This document shows, piece after piece, positions 23,709-31,544 of a DNA stretch of 32,209 nt. The stretch is from Clostridia bacterium (GTDB taxonomy: Bacteria; Bacillota; Clostridia; Oscillospirales; Acutalibacteraceae). Location of the stretch: contig JAFXBG010000003.1 in assembly GCA_017521925.1 (NCBI GenBank), forward strand, positions 1 through 32,209, in the 5' to 3' direction. The notes under the pieces were generated by a model. The model did not search any database. It saw only the letters and a list, made by a program, of their open reading frames with translations, and was not told the DNA's origin. Each line of letters starts with the position of its first letter. Position 1 is the stretch's first letter. The position numbers and the translations under genes were made by a program.

Positions 23709-24598
23709 GCGGAGTAAGGAATGAGGATTCATACATAGCAATACAGTACCTGAACAAAACACAAGGATATCCCATAGAAAAACTGTGTGAGAAATTGCAT
23801 ATCTGCCGTAGTGCCTACTACAAATGGTTAAAGAGAGAACCAAGCAAAAGTCAGCAGATTAATGAACAGTTAATAGAGTGGATAAAGGAACTGTACGAAG
23901 AACAAAATGGAATATTAGGCTATCGACAGATGACAATTACAGTTAACAGAGTACATAAAGTCAAGTATAACAAGAAGCGAATCCGCAGACTTATGCAGAT
24001 ACTTCATTTAAAATCCGTTTGCAGAAGGAAGAAAAACAGCTATGTAAAATCAACCCCGGAAGTAACGGCAGAAAACATCCTTAACAGAGAGTTCTATGCA
24101 GATGCACCAAACGAAAAGTGGTTAACAGATGTTACAGAATTCAAATACTATGTTGGTGATGATGTCAAAAAATTGTATTTGAGTGCAATTCTTGATATAT
24201 GCGACAGAAGAATAGTCGCATACAAAATTGGGTCAAGCAACAACAATCAGCTTGTATTTGATACCTTTGATGAAGCAGTTGAAAGCAATCCGACTGCACA
24301 TCCGCTATTTCACAGCGATAGAGGTTACCAATATACAAGTAAAGTATTTCATGACAAACTTATGAGAGCAGGTATGCGTCAGAGTATGTCAAGAGTCGGA
24401 AGATGTATTGATAACGGACCAATGGAGGGATATTGGGGCATTCTTAAATCGGAGATGTATTACCTCAAGAAATTCACCTCAAAAGATGAACTGACAGAAG
24501 CTATTGTCAACTACATAGATTTCTACAACACAAAGCGTTTTCAGCTAAAGCTAAAATGTATGACACCGATGGAGTTTCATTACGCAAAAGCTGCGTAA
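23702..24598 (+). CDS. IS150-type transposase OrfB (DDE integrase)
   Basis: This 298-aa catalytic subunit has a helical N-terminal HTH_21 region (YRQMTITVNRVHKVKYNKKRI). It is followed by the rve integrase core with the triad Asp143 (WLTDVTEF), Asp206 (HSDRGYQY) and Glu242 (MEGYWGILKSE), the classic DD(35)E spacing. The end NYIDFYNTKRFQLKL and MTPMEFHY is standard. It overlaps OrfA by 7 bp. A TTG with GAGGAGG upstream could also start it independently of frameshifting. Confidence 0.95.
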   Translation: MVSGVRNEDSYIAIQYLNKTQGYPIEKLCEKLHICRSAYYKWLKREPSKSQQINEQLIEWIKELYEEQNGILGYRQMTITVNRVHKVKYNKKRIRRLMQILHLKSVCRRKKNSYVKSTPEVTAENILNREFYADAPNEKWLTDVTEFKYYVGDDVKKLYLSAILDICDRRIVAYKIGSSNNNQLVFDTFDEAVESNPTAHPLFHSDRGYQYTSKVFHDKLMRAGMRQSMSRVGRCIDNGPMEGYWGILKSEMYYLKKFTSKDELTEAIVNYIDFYNTKRFQLKLKCMTPMEFHYAKAA

Positions 24599-24600
24599 AA

Positions 24601-24630
24601 ATTCCACCCTACCAATTGGTAGGGTGGAAT
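24601..24630 (+). terminator. Perfect 30-bp palindrome inside the IS
   Basis: ATTCCACCCTACCAA is followed at once by its exact reverse complement. It begins two bases after the OrfB stop and likely ends the transposase mRNA; it can also stop transcription entering from outside. Confidence 0.75.
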
Positions 24631-24645
24631 CATTCAACCAAACAT

Positions 24646-24688
24646 TCTTTTTGTTATTTCGTTTGTCTACTTGACAGGGGGCACTTCA
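24646..24688 (-). repeat. Right inverted repeat of the IS
   Basis: Read on the minus strand it begins TGAAGTGCCCCC and carries AGTAGACA and ACAAAAAGA at the same offsets as the left end. Confidence 0.8.
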
Positions 24689-24702
24689 GTTAAAACGGCT
24701 TT

Positions 24703-24943
24703 CATTGTTTCTATTTAGTTATATCTGTTGATATGCCTATATATTTAAACATAAGCACTACATACTGCATGTATATACTTCCGCAGCAGGAGTTTAGCAG
24801 GGGAACTATATTTTCTTCGTACATATATCGTTTGATTGCCGTGTTCAGCAAAACGCTTTTTAACAAGTATGAAACGACACTGCCGGCACAATATCAAATT
24901 CAAGAACACCTGTATCAAGGATAAAACCAACACACGACAAGCT
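24703..24943. other. Non-coding or decayed stretch left of the ABC operon
   Basis: With the IS right end and the operator copy, this belongs to a gap of about 395 bp without a gene (24599-24993). The short open frames here (24733-24924 plus, 24745-24933 minus) have no ribosome site and no recognisable product. One further TGTATC box sits at 24911-24916, 33 bp from the first box of the operator copy. I see nothing else in it. Confidence 0.45.
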
Positions 24944-24982
24944 TATATCGTAACCTATATCAATCTATATCTAAATTGTATA
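24944..24982 (-). promoter_or_regulatory. Second, altered copy of the GATACA operator
   Basis: This 39-bp stretch matches 28579-28617 at 34 of 39 positions. The four boxes lie at the same spacing (12, 10 and 11 bp), but three read TATATC instead of TGTATC on the plus strand. The -10 found beside the other copy is not conserved here. It starts 12 bp after the stop of the ABC ATPase gene. Confidence 0.7.
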
Positions 24983-24993
24983 AAATATCAATC

Positions 24994-25641
24994 TCAAATT
25001 GACCTTATGGTAGTAAGCACACCTTTATCCATCTCGTGAACTGTGTCACACAACACATCAATATCTTCTGCTGAATGTGAAGCTATCAAAATTGTCTTTC
25101 CACTCGCTTTTAAGTCGAGTAAATAATTTCGCATATCTGCAACGCCATCTTTATCCAAACCATTCATAGGCTCATCAAGGATAAGAATATCAGGGTCTTC
25201 CATAATAGCCTGTGCAAGACCAAGACGCTGACGCATACCCAACGAATATTTTCCAACGTGTTTTTTACTTTTAGGGTCAAGACCTACTCTGCTTATTGCG
25301 TCATAGATTTCTTGCTTTGAGATTTTTCCTTGTATATCTGCTAAAAATTTCAAATTTTTATATGCATTATATGAGGGCAAAAAACCGGGGGTTTCAATAA
25401 TAACACCAATGTCTTTCGGCATATCAAAATCTTTCTTTAATGTTTTTCCGTTTATCATAATCTGTCCGGATGATAGTGGGACAAAACCACAAATACATTT
25501 CATCAGCATAGTTTTACCACTACCATTTCTACCTATCAGTCCGTGAACTTTACCTTTCTCGAACTCAATATTTACATTTGAAAGGACAACTGTTTCTCCA
25601 AATGATTTATTGACATTTTCAATTTTTATTGCAACGCACAT
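24994..25641 (-). CDS. ABC transporter ATPase, LanF/BcrA-like
   Basis: This 215-aa ATPase subunit has Walker A GRNGSGKT (37-44), signature SLGMRQRL (133-140), Walker B ILILDEP (152-158) and switch His189. At the Q-loop position the sequence reads IIETPGFLP with Glu83, the E-loop described for lantibiotic-immunity (LanF) and bacitracin-type ATPases. It would power export of a peptide or antibiotic from the membrane with the two permeases upstream. GGAGGTGG precedes the ATG, 16 bp after the permease gene. It is the last gene of the operon; no clear terminator follows, only the operator copy. Confidence 0.9.
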   Translation of the reverse strand: MCVAIKIENVNKSFGETVVLSNVNIEFEKGKVHGLIGRNGSGKTMLMKCICGFVPLSSGQIMINGKTLKKDFDMPKDIGVIIETPGFLPSYNAYKNLKFLADIQGKISKQEIYDAISRVGLDPKSKKHVGKYSLGMRQRLGLAQAIMEDPDILILDEPMNGLDKDGVADMRNYLLDLKASGKTILIASHSAEDIDVLCDTVHEMDKGVLTTIRSI

Positions 25642-25657
25642 AATAATGCCACCTCCA

Positions 25658-26503
25658 TTATCTTTTTAATTCTTTATCAAAGTTGTATCTTTTTGAAGAG
25701 TACAGAATTATTACAAACAACACTAACAGCACAATCATATAGAACGCAGTTATATATCCATAGCTTGGTAGTCCATCATTAGGTTTTAATTGTATATAAT
25801 TCAAGGTGCTCCAAGACACCGGAGACATTTTCACTAATGAGGTTTGTTTTGCTGCCACAGCACTAAACACAAGCAAAAATGATGCCAAAAAAGTTCCGCT
25901 ACCTTTTATTTTCATATTGAACAGAAATATTACAAAACCAAGTATCACTCCGGAAATCCAAGAATGCAAAAAGGTAAACCACATCGCACTACTCGGAGAG
26001 AACATATTAATAACATCTCTTTCAGGACTGAATCCTAACTGAAACTTAGTCCCCATAGTTGTATTGGCAAGTGTATTCAACAATTTACCCCATTCATCCG
26101 TGAACTCTACACAGTCTAAATTTAGTACAATCGAAAACATCATAACAAAAGCAAAGTACAAAGCAGATGCAACGACAATATAAAGCATTTGACCAATGCA
26201 CCATTTATTTCTACCTGATCTAATTAGTACATAGAGCTGATTTTTATCAATAAACGGAGCATTGCTAAAAATCAGAATCAATGGGAAGAAAAACAGCATT
26301 TTGTTATAATATTGCATATATAAAAATGGAAATATCCACGGCGATGATTTTACACCTGTGTAATCGCAAATATCAGAAAGCCCTTTTGTAAGAGAATGAA
26401 TGAAAATTAACACAATGAATAGAGCTATCCATATACGACAGTCGTATTTCCATTTTCTAAAATTTTGTAATACTATGGAAAAAATAGATTTAAACCATTT
26501 CAT
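25658..26503 (-). CDS. ABC transporter permease 2, LanE/LanG-like
   Basis: The 281-aa membrane protein has about six hydrophobic segments (near 25-40, 70-82, 108-128, 175-195, 205-220 and 252-275) and no ATP-binding motif. It has the size of immunity-type ABC-2 permeases. The segment APFIDKNQLYVLIRSGRNKW resembles the corresponding region QDCNSGYIKSLIVRSGERNY of the neighbouring permease, so the two are paralogues forming a heterodimer. AAAGGAGG precedes the ATG. It overlaps the end of the other permease gene by 14 bp. Confidence 0.82.
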   Translation of the reverse strand: MKWFKSIFSIVLQNFRKWKYDCRIWIALFIVLIFIHSLTKGLSDICDYTGVKSSPWIFPFLYMQYYNKMLFFFPLILIFSNAPFIDKNQLYVLIRSGRNKWCIGQMLYIVVASALYFAFVMMFSIVLNLDCVEFTDEWGKLLNTLANTTMGTKFQLGFSPERDVINMFSPSSAMWFTFLHSWISGVILGFVIFLFNMKIKGSGTFLASFLLVFSAVAAKQTSLVKMSPVSWSTLNYIQLKPNDGLPSYGYITAFYMIVLLVLFVIILYSSKRYNFDKELKR

Positions 26504-27245
26504 TTCTACTCCTCCTTTTTACAAAATGTGAAAAAACACATCCTGATATTGCCATTATTAAAATAAATACGCTTATTGTATAAAAGCAATTCAACAGAGG
26601 TGATTTATCAAACACGGCAAAACTATGACTCAGATTGTATAAATTTAAATACGGTGGTAAACCAAGTGTTATTTCTTCTAAAAGATAACCAAAAATCAAT
26701 GGCGAACCCAGTGCAATATAGTTATCTGGTAGAACCGATGATAAGGTTAGTCCTACGATTGTCCACATTGTGGCGTATAAAGAAAATACACTGACAATTA
26801 GCAACACATACAAAATAGGACTGTTTAACGCTATATCGCTATAAACACCTGCGGTTTCGTATGCTTGTGGGGAACAGAAAAACGAAACAATACCGAAGTA
26901 AGCAACAATTCCCACAAAGACCGCAGTAAATCCAGAAAGTGCACATACAATTACATTTGACCAAGCATAATTTCTTTCGCCGCTACGCACAATAAGCGAT
27001 TTTATATAACCCGAATTACAATCTTGACAATAGACTGTGACAAAAGGAATAGCCGCAAAGAAAACCATTACTTTTTTGAACATTCCCAAATGAATCATCA
27101 AATCAATGATATAAACTGAGTTTGTACCATCACCGATGTATTCACGAGAACTGATATAACACATTATTACTGTGGCGATAATTGAAGCGATATACCACTT
27201 TGACACAAAAGCCCTTTTTAGGCTTGATATAAACAAACTCTTCAT
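26490..27245 (-). CDS. ABC transporter permease 1, LanE/LanG-like
   Basis: This 251-aa protein has about six membrane segments (near 18-34, 55-75, 100-125, 146-166, 170-190 and 220-242). The shared IVRSGERN segment links it to the second permease. The ATG at 27245 is preceded by TGGAGGG and fits a cytoplasmic N-terminus (MKSLFISSLKRAFVSKWYI); the longer frame to 27290 overlaps the lipoprotein gene and is rejected. It starts 7 bp after that gene, so the operon is coupled. Confidence 0.82.
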   Translation of the reverse strand: MKSLFISSLKRAFVSKWYIASIIATVIMCYISSREYIGDGTNSVYIIDLMIHLGMFKKVMVFFAAIPFVTVYCQDCNSGYIKSLIVRSGERNYAWSNVIVCALSGFTAVFVGIVAYFGIVSFFCSPQAYETAGVYSDIALNSPILYVLLIVSVFSLYATMWTIVGLTLSSVLPDNYIALGSPLIFGYLLEEITLGLPPYLNLYNLSHSFAVFDKSPLLNCFYTISVFILIMAISGCVFSHFVKRRSRNEMV

Positions 27246-27252
27246 AAAACCA

Positions 27253-28452
27253 TTACCCTCCAATGGAAACCAAAGGGATAGTTTCGCCACTTACAGCACT
27301 AATTATTGTGGTATAATCTTGGTCTACTAAATTATCTTTTCCATCTACACTATCAGATGTTGAATTTATATATTTCCCATCGATAAACCAAACCGGCTCA
27401 ATTCTCCACTCTGTGATATTTTCAAAATCATATCTTGTTATATAAGCAAGCTTAATCAGTGAAATTTCAATCTCTGTATCCATAATGATATTTTCAAAAG
27501 ATTCTTTAACGCTTTGAATAGCATCTAACGGAGAATAGGTATATGACTCTTGAACCGTGCTTTTTACATCAAAAACGCCGGATACATTAAATGTAATCAA
27601 CCCATTTTTACCGTAAATAAAATAGACCTTTGATGATGATATTGACTCATTTTCACCGGTAGCATTTATACATAACGAAGGAATATTTTGATAAAGAACC
27701 GGATATATCAAAAGATATGCTTCTTGTTCATCACTCCATTTACTGACTTTTTCACCATATTTATCTCTTGCATCATACTCGTCTTGAAGGAAGTTTACAG
27801 AAGCTGCATCCATTGAATAGATTTGTGGCTCTCCAAGAATATCATCAATCTCAAGCAAGGATATAACTTGATTTGCATTGTTTACAGCATCACTTTTTTC
27901 AATTCCATCTATATTTTTATCACTGAACATCTTCTTAAGCGTATCTTCGTCTTTGAAGTTTTCATAATTATCGAAATAATAAGTGTATTGATATTCAGCT
28001 TCCATTTCTGTGTAATAAGATACATTTCCCAAGGAAAAGACTAAATTGGAATTGTCATCAAAAGTGTAAGAATAAAAAATGTCATCTGGTCCGGAATTTT
28101 CTCCTGAAATTTCATCTACAATCTGACGTCCATTTGACAATCCTGAAACAATGTTTTCTCTGTCCCAAGTCGCTGGTTTTGCCGAAACTATTGACACTTT
28201 TTGATTAATGTCAAAATTAGCAGGAATATTTACATTGGCTTTAATTGTAAGCTTCTCAACATCCCTATCCTCAATGTAAGTTGGAAATTCGCTTACATCA
28301 TTTTCATTATTTGCTCCTGATGAGTTATCTCCCGATAAGGAAGAATTAGAGTTTTGTTTATTTTCTGTTGTAGGGAAACATCCTGTCATCATAGCAGACA
28401 CCAATACAACCAACATACATACGCTAATTATTTTTTTAATATAAATTCTCAT
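27253..28452 (-). CDS. Lipoprotein of the ABC operon, possible LanI-like or YycI-like role
   Basis: This 399-aa lipoprotein has lipobox MTGC with Cys25, then an Asn/Ser-rich linker (about 29-52) and a large extracellular domain. The C-terminal part (ITEWRIEPVWFIDGKYI, ISAVSGETIPL) has the beta pattern of YycI/PepSY-like domains. I do not recognise a precise family. As first gene of an operon with a LanFEG-like exporter it may be an immunity or substrate-binding lipoprotein. The ATG at 28452 with AAAGGTAAGG upstream matches the signal peptide; the frame open to 28563 runs through the terminator and promoter and is rejected. Confidence 0.75.
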   Translation of the reverse strand: MRIYIKKIISVCMLVVLVSAMMTGCFPTTENKQNSNSSLSGDNSSGANNENDVSEFPTYIEDRDVEKLTIKANVNIPANFDINQKVSIVSAKPATWDRENIVSGLSNGRQIVDEISGENSGPDDIFYSYTFDDNSNLVFSLGNVSYYTEMEAEYQYTYYFDNYENFKDEDTLKKMFSDKNIDGIEKSDAVNNANQVISLLEIDDILGEPQIYSMDAASVNFLQDEYDARDKYGEKVSKWSDEQEAYLLIYPVLYQNIPSLCINATGENESISSSKVYFIYGKNGLITFNVSGVFDVKSTVQESYTYSPLDAIQSVKESFENIIMDTEIEISLIKLAYITRYDFENITEWRIEPVWFIDGKYINSTSDSVDGKDNLVDQDYTTIISAVSGETIPLVSIGG

Positions 28453-28539
28453 AACATACCTTACCTTTCTTTTTGCAATTAATATCTTGAGGTTTAATCT
28501 TATGCTTTGATATAGAATCGTAATTTTTCCATAAATTAA

Positions 28540-28577
28540 GCCTCCCGTATGATCTATAACCAAATCATACGGGAGGC
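28540..28577 (-). terminator. Terminator between sensor and transporter operons, overlapping a promoter
   Basis: GCCTCCCGTATGAT (28577-28564 on the minus strand) pairs perfectly with ATCATACGGGAGGC (28553-28540) across a 10-nt loop; TTAATTTA follows. Its first arm contains the TATGAT that serves as the -10 of the ABC operon, so transcripts arriving from upstream form the hairpin while those started at this promoter do not. Confidence 0.7.
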
Positions 28578-28617
28578 TTGTATCGTAAATTGTATCAATC
28601 TGTATCTAAATTGTATA
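28564..28617 (-). promoter_or_regulatory. GATACA operator and promoter of the lipoprotein/ABC operon
   Basis: On the minus strand three GATACA boxes and one TATACA box (plus-strand TGTATC at 28579, 28591, 28601 and TGTATA at 28612) are spaced 12, 10 and 11 bp. Nine bases after the last box is TATGAT (28569-28564). Direct repeats of about 11 bp over the -35 zone are typical of OmpR/PhoB-type activators; the nearby regulator is the likely partner. Confidence 0.7.
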
Positions 28618-28631
28618 TTCTGTAATCATCT

Positions 28632-29339
28632 TTATTTTTCTTTTACATCGATTGGACACTGTAAAATTCCAAACTCTGTGTAATATTCTTTCATAGCATC
28701 TTTATCTACCAATTCATTTGAGCAATAATATTCATTTGTTCCTAATTGTAATTGATTCTCATAATAGTTTTTTACCGCTAACTCTAACGAATCTATAAGC
28801 GATGTATCTTCCTGTTCATAATTCAGATAATAAGATAAAGAAACACAAGAAAGAGATATTAGTGTTTTTGTTTTTTCTTCATAGACAAACTCAAAAGTAC
28901 CATCACTCGATGTTATAACCACATCTATAAAATTAAGTGCAATAGGTTGATTATCTAACTTGATTAAGGTGCTACTTTGAGAATAATGCAGTGTTCCATT
29001 TGTAATCATCATTTTTATGTGTTCATAAATAGGCTCATTGTTTTCAAAAACTGTTTCAAATAATTCAAATGACTTTTCTTGTATCAAGGATGGTTCATAG
29101 TTTCCTATATCTAAAGATGCATCATTGTAAACACCAATACCTGTCTCACGATTATAATAAAGTTCAGCGACCTGATTACTTGTTATTTTCGTGGTGTTTC
29201 GCATATTGTAATCCCAGTGAATCTTTTTATTCAGTAATCTTTCTTCATTTTGCTCATTCATAAGCTGCGGTAAGAATACAATACAAACAGTCATAATTAA
29301 CAATAATAAAAATACACTTATTTTCTTTACTTTATTCAT
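28632..29339 (-). CDS. Membrane-anchored extracytoplasmic protein of the two-component operon
   Basis: This 235-aa protein has one N-terminal membrane helix (about 7-24), no lipobox, and an extracellular domain with alternating beta-strands and helices (VVITSSDGTFEFVYEEKTKTLISL, LELAVKNYYENQL). It overlaps the histidine kinase gene by 8 bp, so it may help sensing or modulate the kinase, somewhat like YycH/YycI. I recognise no family. The ATG at 29339 has GGCGGTGAAGAAG before it; a GTG at 29348 is an alternative start. Confidence 0.7.
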   Translation of the reverse strand: MNKVKKISVFLLLLIMTVCIVFLPQLMNEQNEERLLNKKIHWDYNMRNTTKITSNQVAELYYNRETGIGVYNDASLDIGNYEPSLIQEKSFELFETVFENNEPIYEHIKMMITNGTLHYSQSSTLIKLDNQPIALNFIDVVITSSDGTFEFVYEEKTKTLISLSCVSLSYYLNYEQEDTSLIDSLELAVKNYYENQLQLGTNEYYCSNELVDKDAMKEYYTEFGILQCPIDVKEK

Positions 29340-30714
29340 CTTCTTCACCGCCTTTTTTTAAGGTAAAGGAAACGGTAGTGCCATTACCTTTTTCACTTTC
29401 AAAAGAAAGCTCCGTACCGTGGAGTGTCGCAATCTCTTTGCACAAGGATAATCCAAGACCTGCACCACCAAATTTTCTTGAACGAGATTTATCCTCACGG
29501 TAAAACGGTTCGGTTAAAAATTTAATATTTTCCTTTGCAATACCTCTGCCTTTATCTTCAACATATATTTGTACAGCAGTAGGAGTTGTTTTGCTATAAA
29601 TTTTTATGCTTGTTTGCGGATCGGAGGCTTTGAAAGCGTTATCGGATAAATTGTAAAGCAAGGATAAAAGCAACACACTATTAGCAGATACAGTTACTTT
29701 TTCAAAATCAATCGTATAGTTTATTTCATATTTTTCGGAAAGATATTTGAGAGTAGTATTTAATTGTTTTCCGACATCAAAAAGGTTCAGTCTTTCCATT
29801 TCGACATCTTCATTTTGATATACATACAGCTGGAGCAACTGTAAAGATAACTTTTCAAGTCTTTTTGCCTCGTTGTATATTGCTTCCGCTGCTTGGTCTT
29901 TTTCCATTTTATCAAGGTCATAGGAACGCAACATCTGTGCGTATCCCATGATCGCCGTCATTGGAGTTTTCATTTCGTGGGTAAAATCGGCAACAAATAT
30001 ATTACGCTTTTCTAACTCCTCTTGTATTTCCTTTATTTTTTGCTCAATGGCTGAGGACATAGAATTGACGCTTTCTGATAATATAGCTATTTCATAGTCG
30101 GAGCTTTTAGCCTCCACTCTTTTCCCATAATTACCAAGTGCAATTTCATCTGCCACCTTTGTCAGCTCATTGAGAGGTTTTGTGATTCTATTTGTCAATA
30201 CAAACAAAAGCAAACCGCTTATCGCAGATACACAAATTACAACTATACCATACCTGCTCCAAAACATATCTCTCTGATTCTGAATGTCTGTAAAATCGGA
30301 GTACACAAACAGATAGTAATCATTAGAACCGATATTCAATTTGCAGACCGATTCCATCAAGAGTCGAGTTTCTTTTTTAACAAATGTAGCGATACATTCG
30401 TTGTCTTCCATTTCGGTATATTGGGAATTTACTTCATCCGATGTATATATTTCAATATCGCTTACAGAGTTATCCATTGTGTTTTTTATTTGTCGTATAG
30501 CATCGTTTTTTTGAGAGCCAGATATTTCATTATATGAAACATCTGTAAATGCCATAAAACTATCTGCCGCATAGCTTACTGCAGCATTTACTCGCTCAAC
30601 CTGTGTATTCCAGAGCGTATCATTAATATTTTGTATGATATATGCCCCACCTATCCCTGTTGATAAAAGCACGACAATATATGCTATGCAAAAGAACTTG
30701 AATGATAATTTCAT
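29332..30714 (-). CDS. Sensor histidine kinase
   Basis: This 460-aa membrane kinase has TM helices at about 8-28 and 163-183 and an extracellular sensor domain of about 130 residues between them. HAMP (about 177-230), a short coiled coil, the H-box FTHEMKTP with phosphorylated His246, N-box NLSDNAFKAS, G1 VEDKGRGI, F-box PFYREDKSRSR and G2 GGAGLGLSL follow. It overlaps the response regulator gene by 4 bp (ATGA). The large sensor domain differs from the tiny loop of BceS-type kinases, so it probably senses a ligand directly. Confidence 0.95.
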   Translation of the reverse strand: MKLSFKFFCIAYIVVLLSTGIGGAYIIQNINDTLWNTQVERVNAAVSYAADSFMAFTDVSYNEISGSQKNDAIRQIKNTMDNSVSDIEIYTSDEVNSQYTEMEDNECIATFVKKETRLLMESVCKLNIGSNDYYLFVYSDFTDIQNQRDMFWSRYGIVVICVSAISGLLLFVLTNRITKPLNELTKVADEIALGNYGKRVEAKSSDYEIAILSESVNSMSSAIEQKIKEIQEELEKRNIFVADFTHEMKTPMTAIMGYAQMLRSYDLDKMEKDQAAEAIYNEAKRLEKLSLQLLQLYVYQNEDVEMERLNLFDVGKQLNTTLKYLSEKYEINYTIDFEKVTVSANSVLLLSLLYNLSDNAFKASDPQTSIKIYSKTTPTAVQIYVEDKGRGIAKENIKFLTEPFYREDKSRSRKFGGAGLGLSLCKEIATLHGTELSFESEKGNGTTVSFTLKKGGEEDE

Positions 30715-31376
30715 TTTAATTTCTCCGCTCTGAATTTATATCCTACCTTATATATCGTTTCAACGGCATCGCCTAAATCAAGTTTTTTCTTTAAGCGTTG
30801 AATATGAAGGTCTATTGTACGAGTATTTCCGTAATAAGGTTCCTGCCACACCTGCTCAAAAATCGTTTCTCGGTATAGGGCGATATTATTGTTTCTTATC
30901 AAAAGCAACAACAAAGCATATTCCTTGACAGTTAAATTCACGATATTACCATTTAACCGAACAGTTCGTTCCAGTGTATCAATTTTGATTTTGCCTACTT
31001 CAATGATGTTTTCAGATTTATGAAATCTCCTGAGTACAGTAGTTATTCGTGCTAATAACTCTTCCAAATCAAAAGGTTTTGAAATATAATCCTCTGCACC
31101 GAGTTTTAATCCTTTCACTCTGTCAGGCACAGTTGTTTTGGCAGTAACAAAAATAACGGGTATATCATACTGTTTTATATATTCAATCAAATCATATCCA
31201 TCAATATCCGGGAGCATAATATCAAGCAATATTAAGTCATATCTGTTACTTTCAATTTTCTCGGTTGCCGTCATTCCATCATACACAGCTTCACAAATAT
31301 ATCCGTTTTTGCTTAAGCACAGTTTAACCATATCAGCAATAGATTGCTCATCATCAACAACTAAAATTCTATTCAC
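30711..31376 (-). CDS. OmpR-family response regulator
   Basis: The 221-aa regulator has receiver acids Asp8-Asp9, phosphoacceptor Asp52 (LLDIMLPD) and the conserved Lys in SKPF, and a C-terminal winged helix (TVKEYALLLLLIRN, RTIDLHIQRLKKKL, IYKVGYKF). The GTG at 31376 is chosen because AGAGGTG lies seven bases upstream; a GTG at 31385 would sit inside that ribosome site. Two GATACA boxes lie in its own promoter, so it probably regulates itself and the ABC operon. Confidence 0.95.
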   Translation of the reverse strand: MNRILVVDDEQSIADMVKLCLSKNGYICEAVYDGMTATEKIESNRYDLILLDIMLPDIDGYDLIEYIKQYDIPVIFVTAKTTVPDRVKGLKLGAEDYISKPFDLEELLARITTVLRRFHKSENIIEVGKIKIDTLERTVRLNGNIVNLTVKEYALLLLLIRNNNIALYRETIFEQVWQEPYYGNTRTIDLHIQRLKKKLDLGDAVETIYKVGYKFRAEKLK

Positions 31377-31395
31377 ACCATTCACCTCTGTTTTT

Positions 31396-31426
31396 ATTAT
31401 AACAGATGTTGTATCTTTTTTGTATC
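31396..31426 (-). promoter_or_regulatory. Autoregulated promoter of the two-component operon
   Basis: Minus-strand GATACA boxes (plus-strand TGTATC at 31410-31415 and 31421-31426) are exactly 11 bp apart. Eight bases after the inner box is a perfect extended -10, TGTTATAAT (TATAAT at 31401-31396). The layout matches the ABC operon promoter. Confidence 0.75.
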
Positions 31427-31441
31427 ATTATGAATGTAAAA

Positions 31442-31480
31442 GGCAGCATAGCTATATAGCCTATGCTACCTTTTGGTTAT
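31442..31480. terminator. Terminator between recombinase and two-component genes
   Basis: On the minus strand GGTAGCATAG pairs with CTATGCTGCC (one wobble) across a 9-nt loop and is followed by TTTTAC. On the plus strand a T-rich stretch also follows, so it may work both ways. Confidence 0.75.
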
Positions 31481-31544
31481 TTTTCTTGTTTTACATAAAA
31501 TGTCGCTAACAATATTAGATCTTTACGCCTGTGTTTTTCTTTGC

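Larger units (their letters stand above)
22971..24688 (+). mobile_element. IS3-family insertion sequence, IS150 group
   Basis: The 1718-bp element begins TGA and ends TCA. Its two ends align without gaps over about 43 bp, with perfect cores AGTAGACA and ACAAAAAGA. It carries two overlapping ORFs in -1 relation, as in IS3 elements, and is bordered by a GTT duplication. Both ORFs and the DDE residues are intact, so it may still be active. I cannot name the exact element. Confidence 0.9.
22950..24702. repeat. Hairpin split by the IS, with GTT target duplication
   Basis: The left flank carries AAAGCCGCTTTAAC (22950-22963) and then ACTTGTT. The right flank after the element reads GTTAAAACGGCTTT (24689-24702). 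GTT occurs on both sides (22968-22970 and 24689-24691). Removing the element and one GTT restores a 14-bp stem with one mismatch and a 4-nt loop, so the IS entered at the edge of a terminator-like hairpin. Confidence 0.8.

Noticed and set aside
24733-24933. Short ORFs on both strands left of the ABC operon
   Set aside because: They overlap each other, lack ribosome sites and have no recognisable product.
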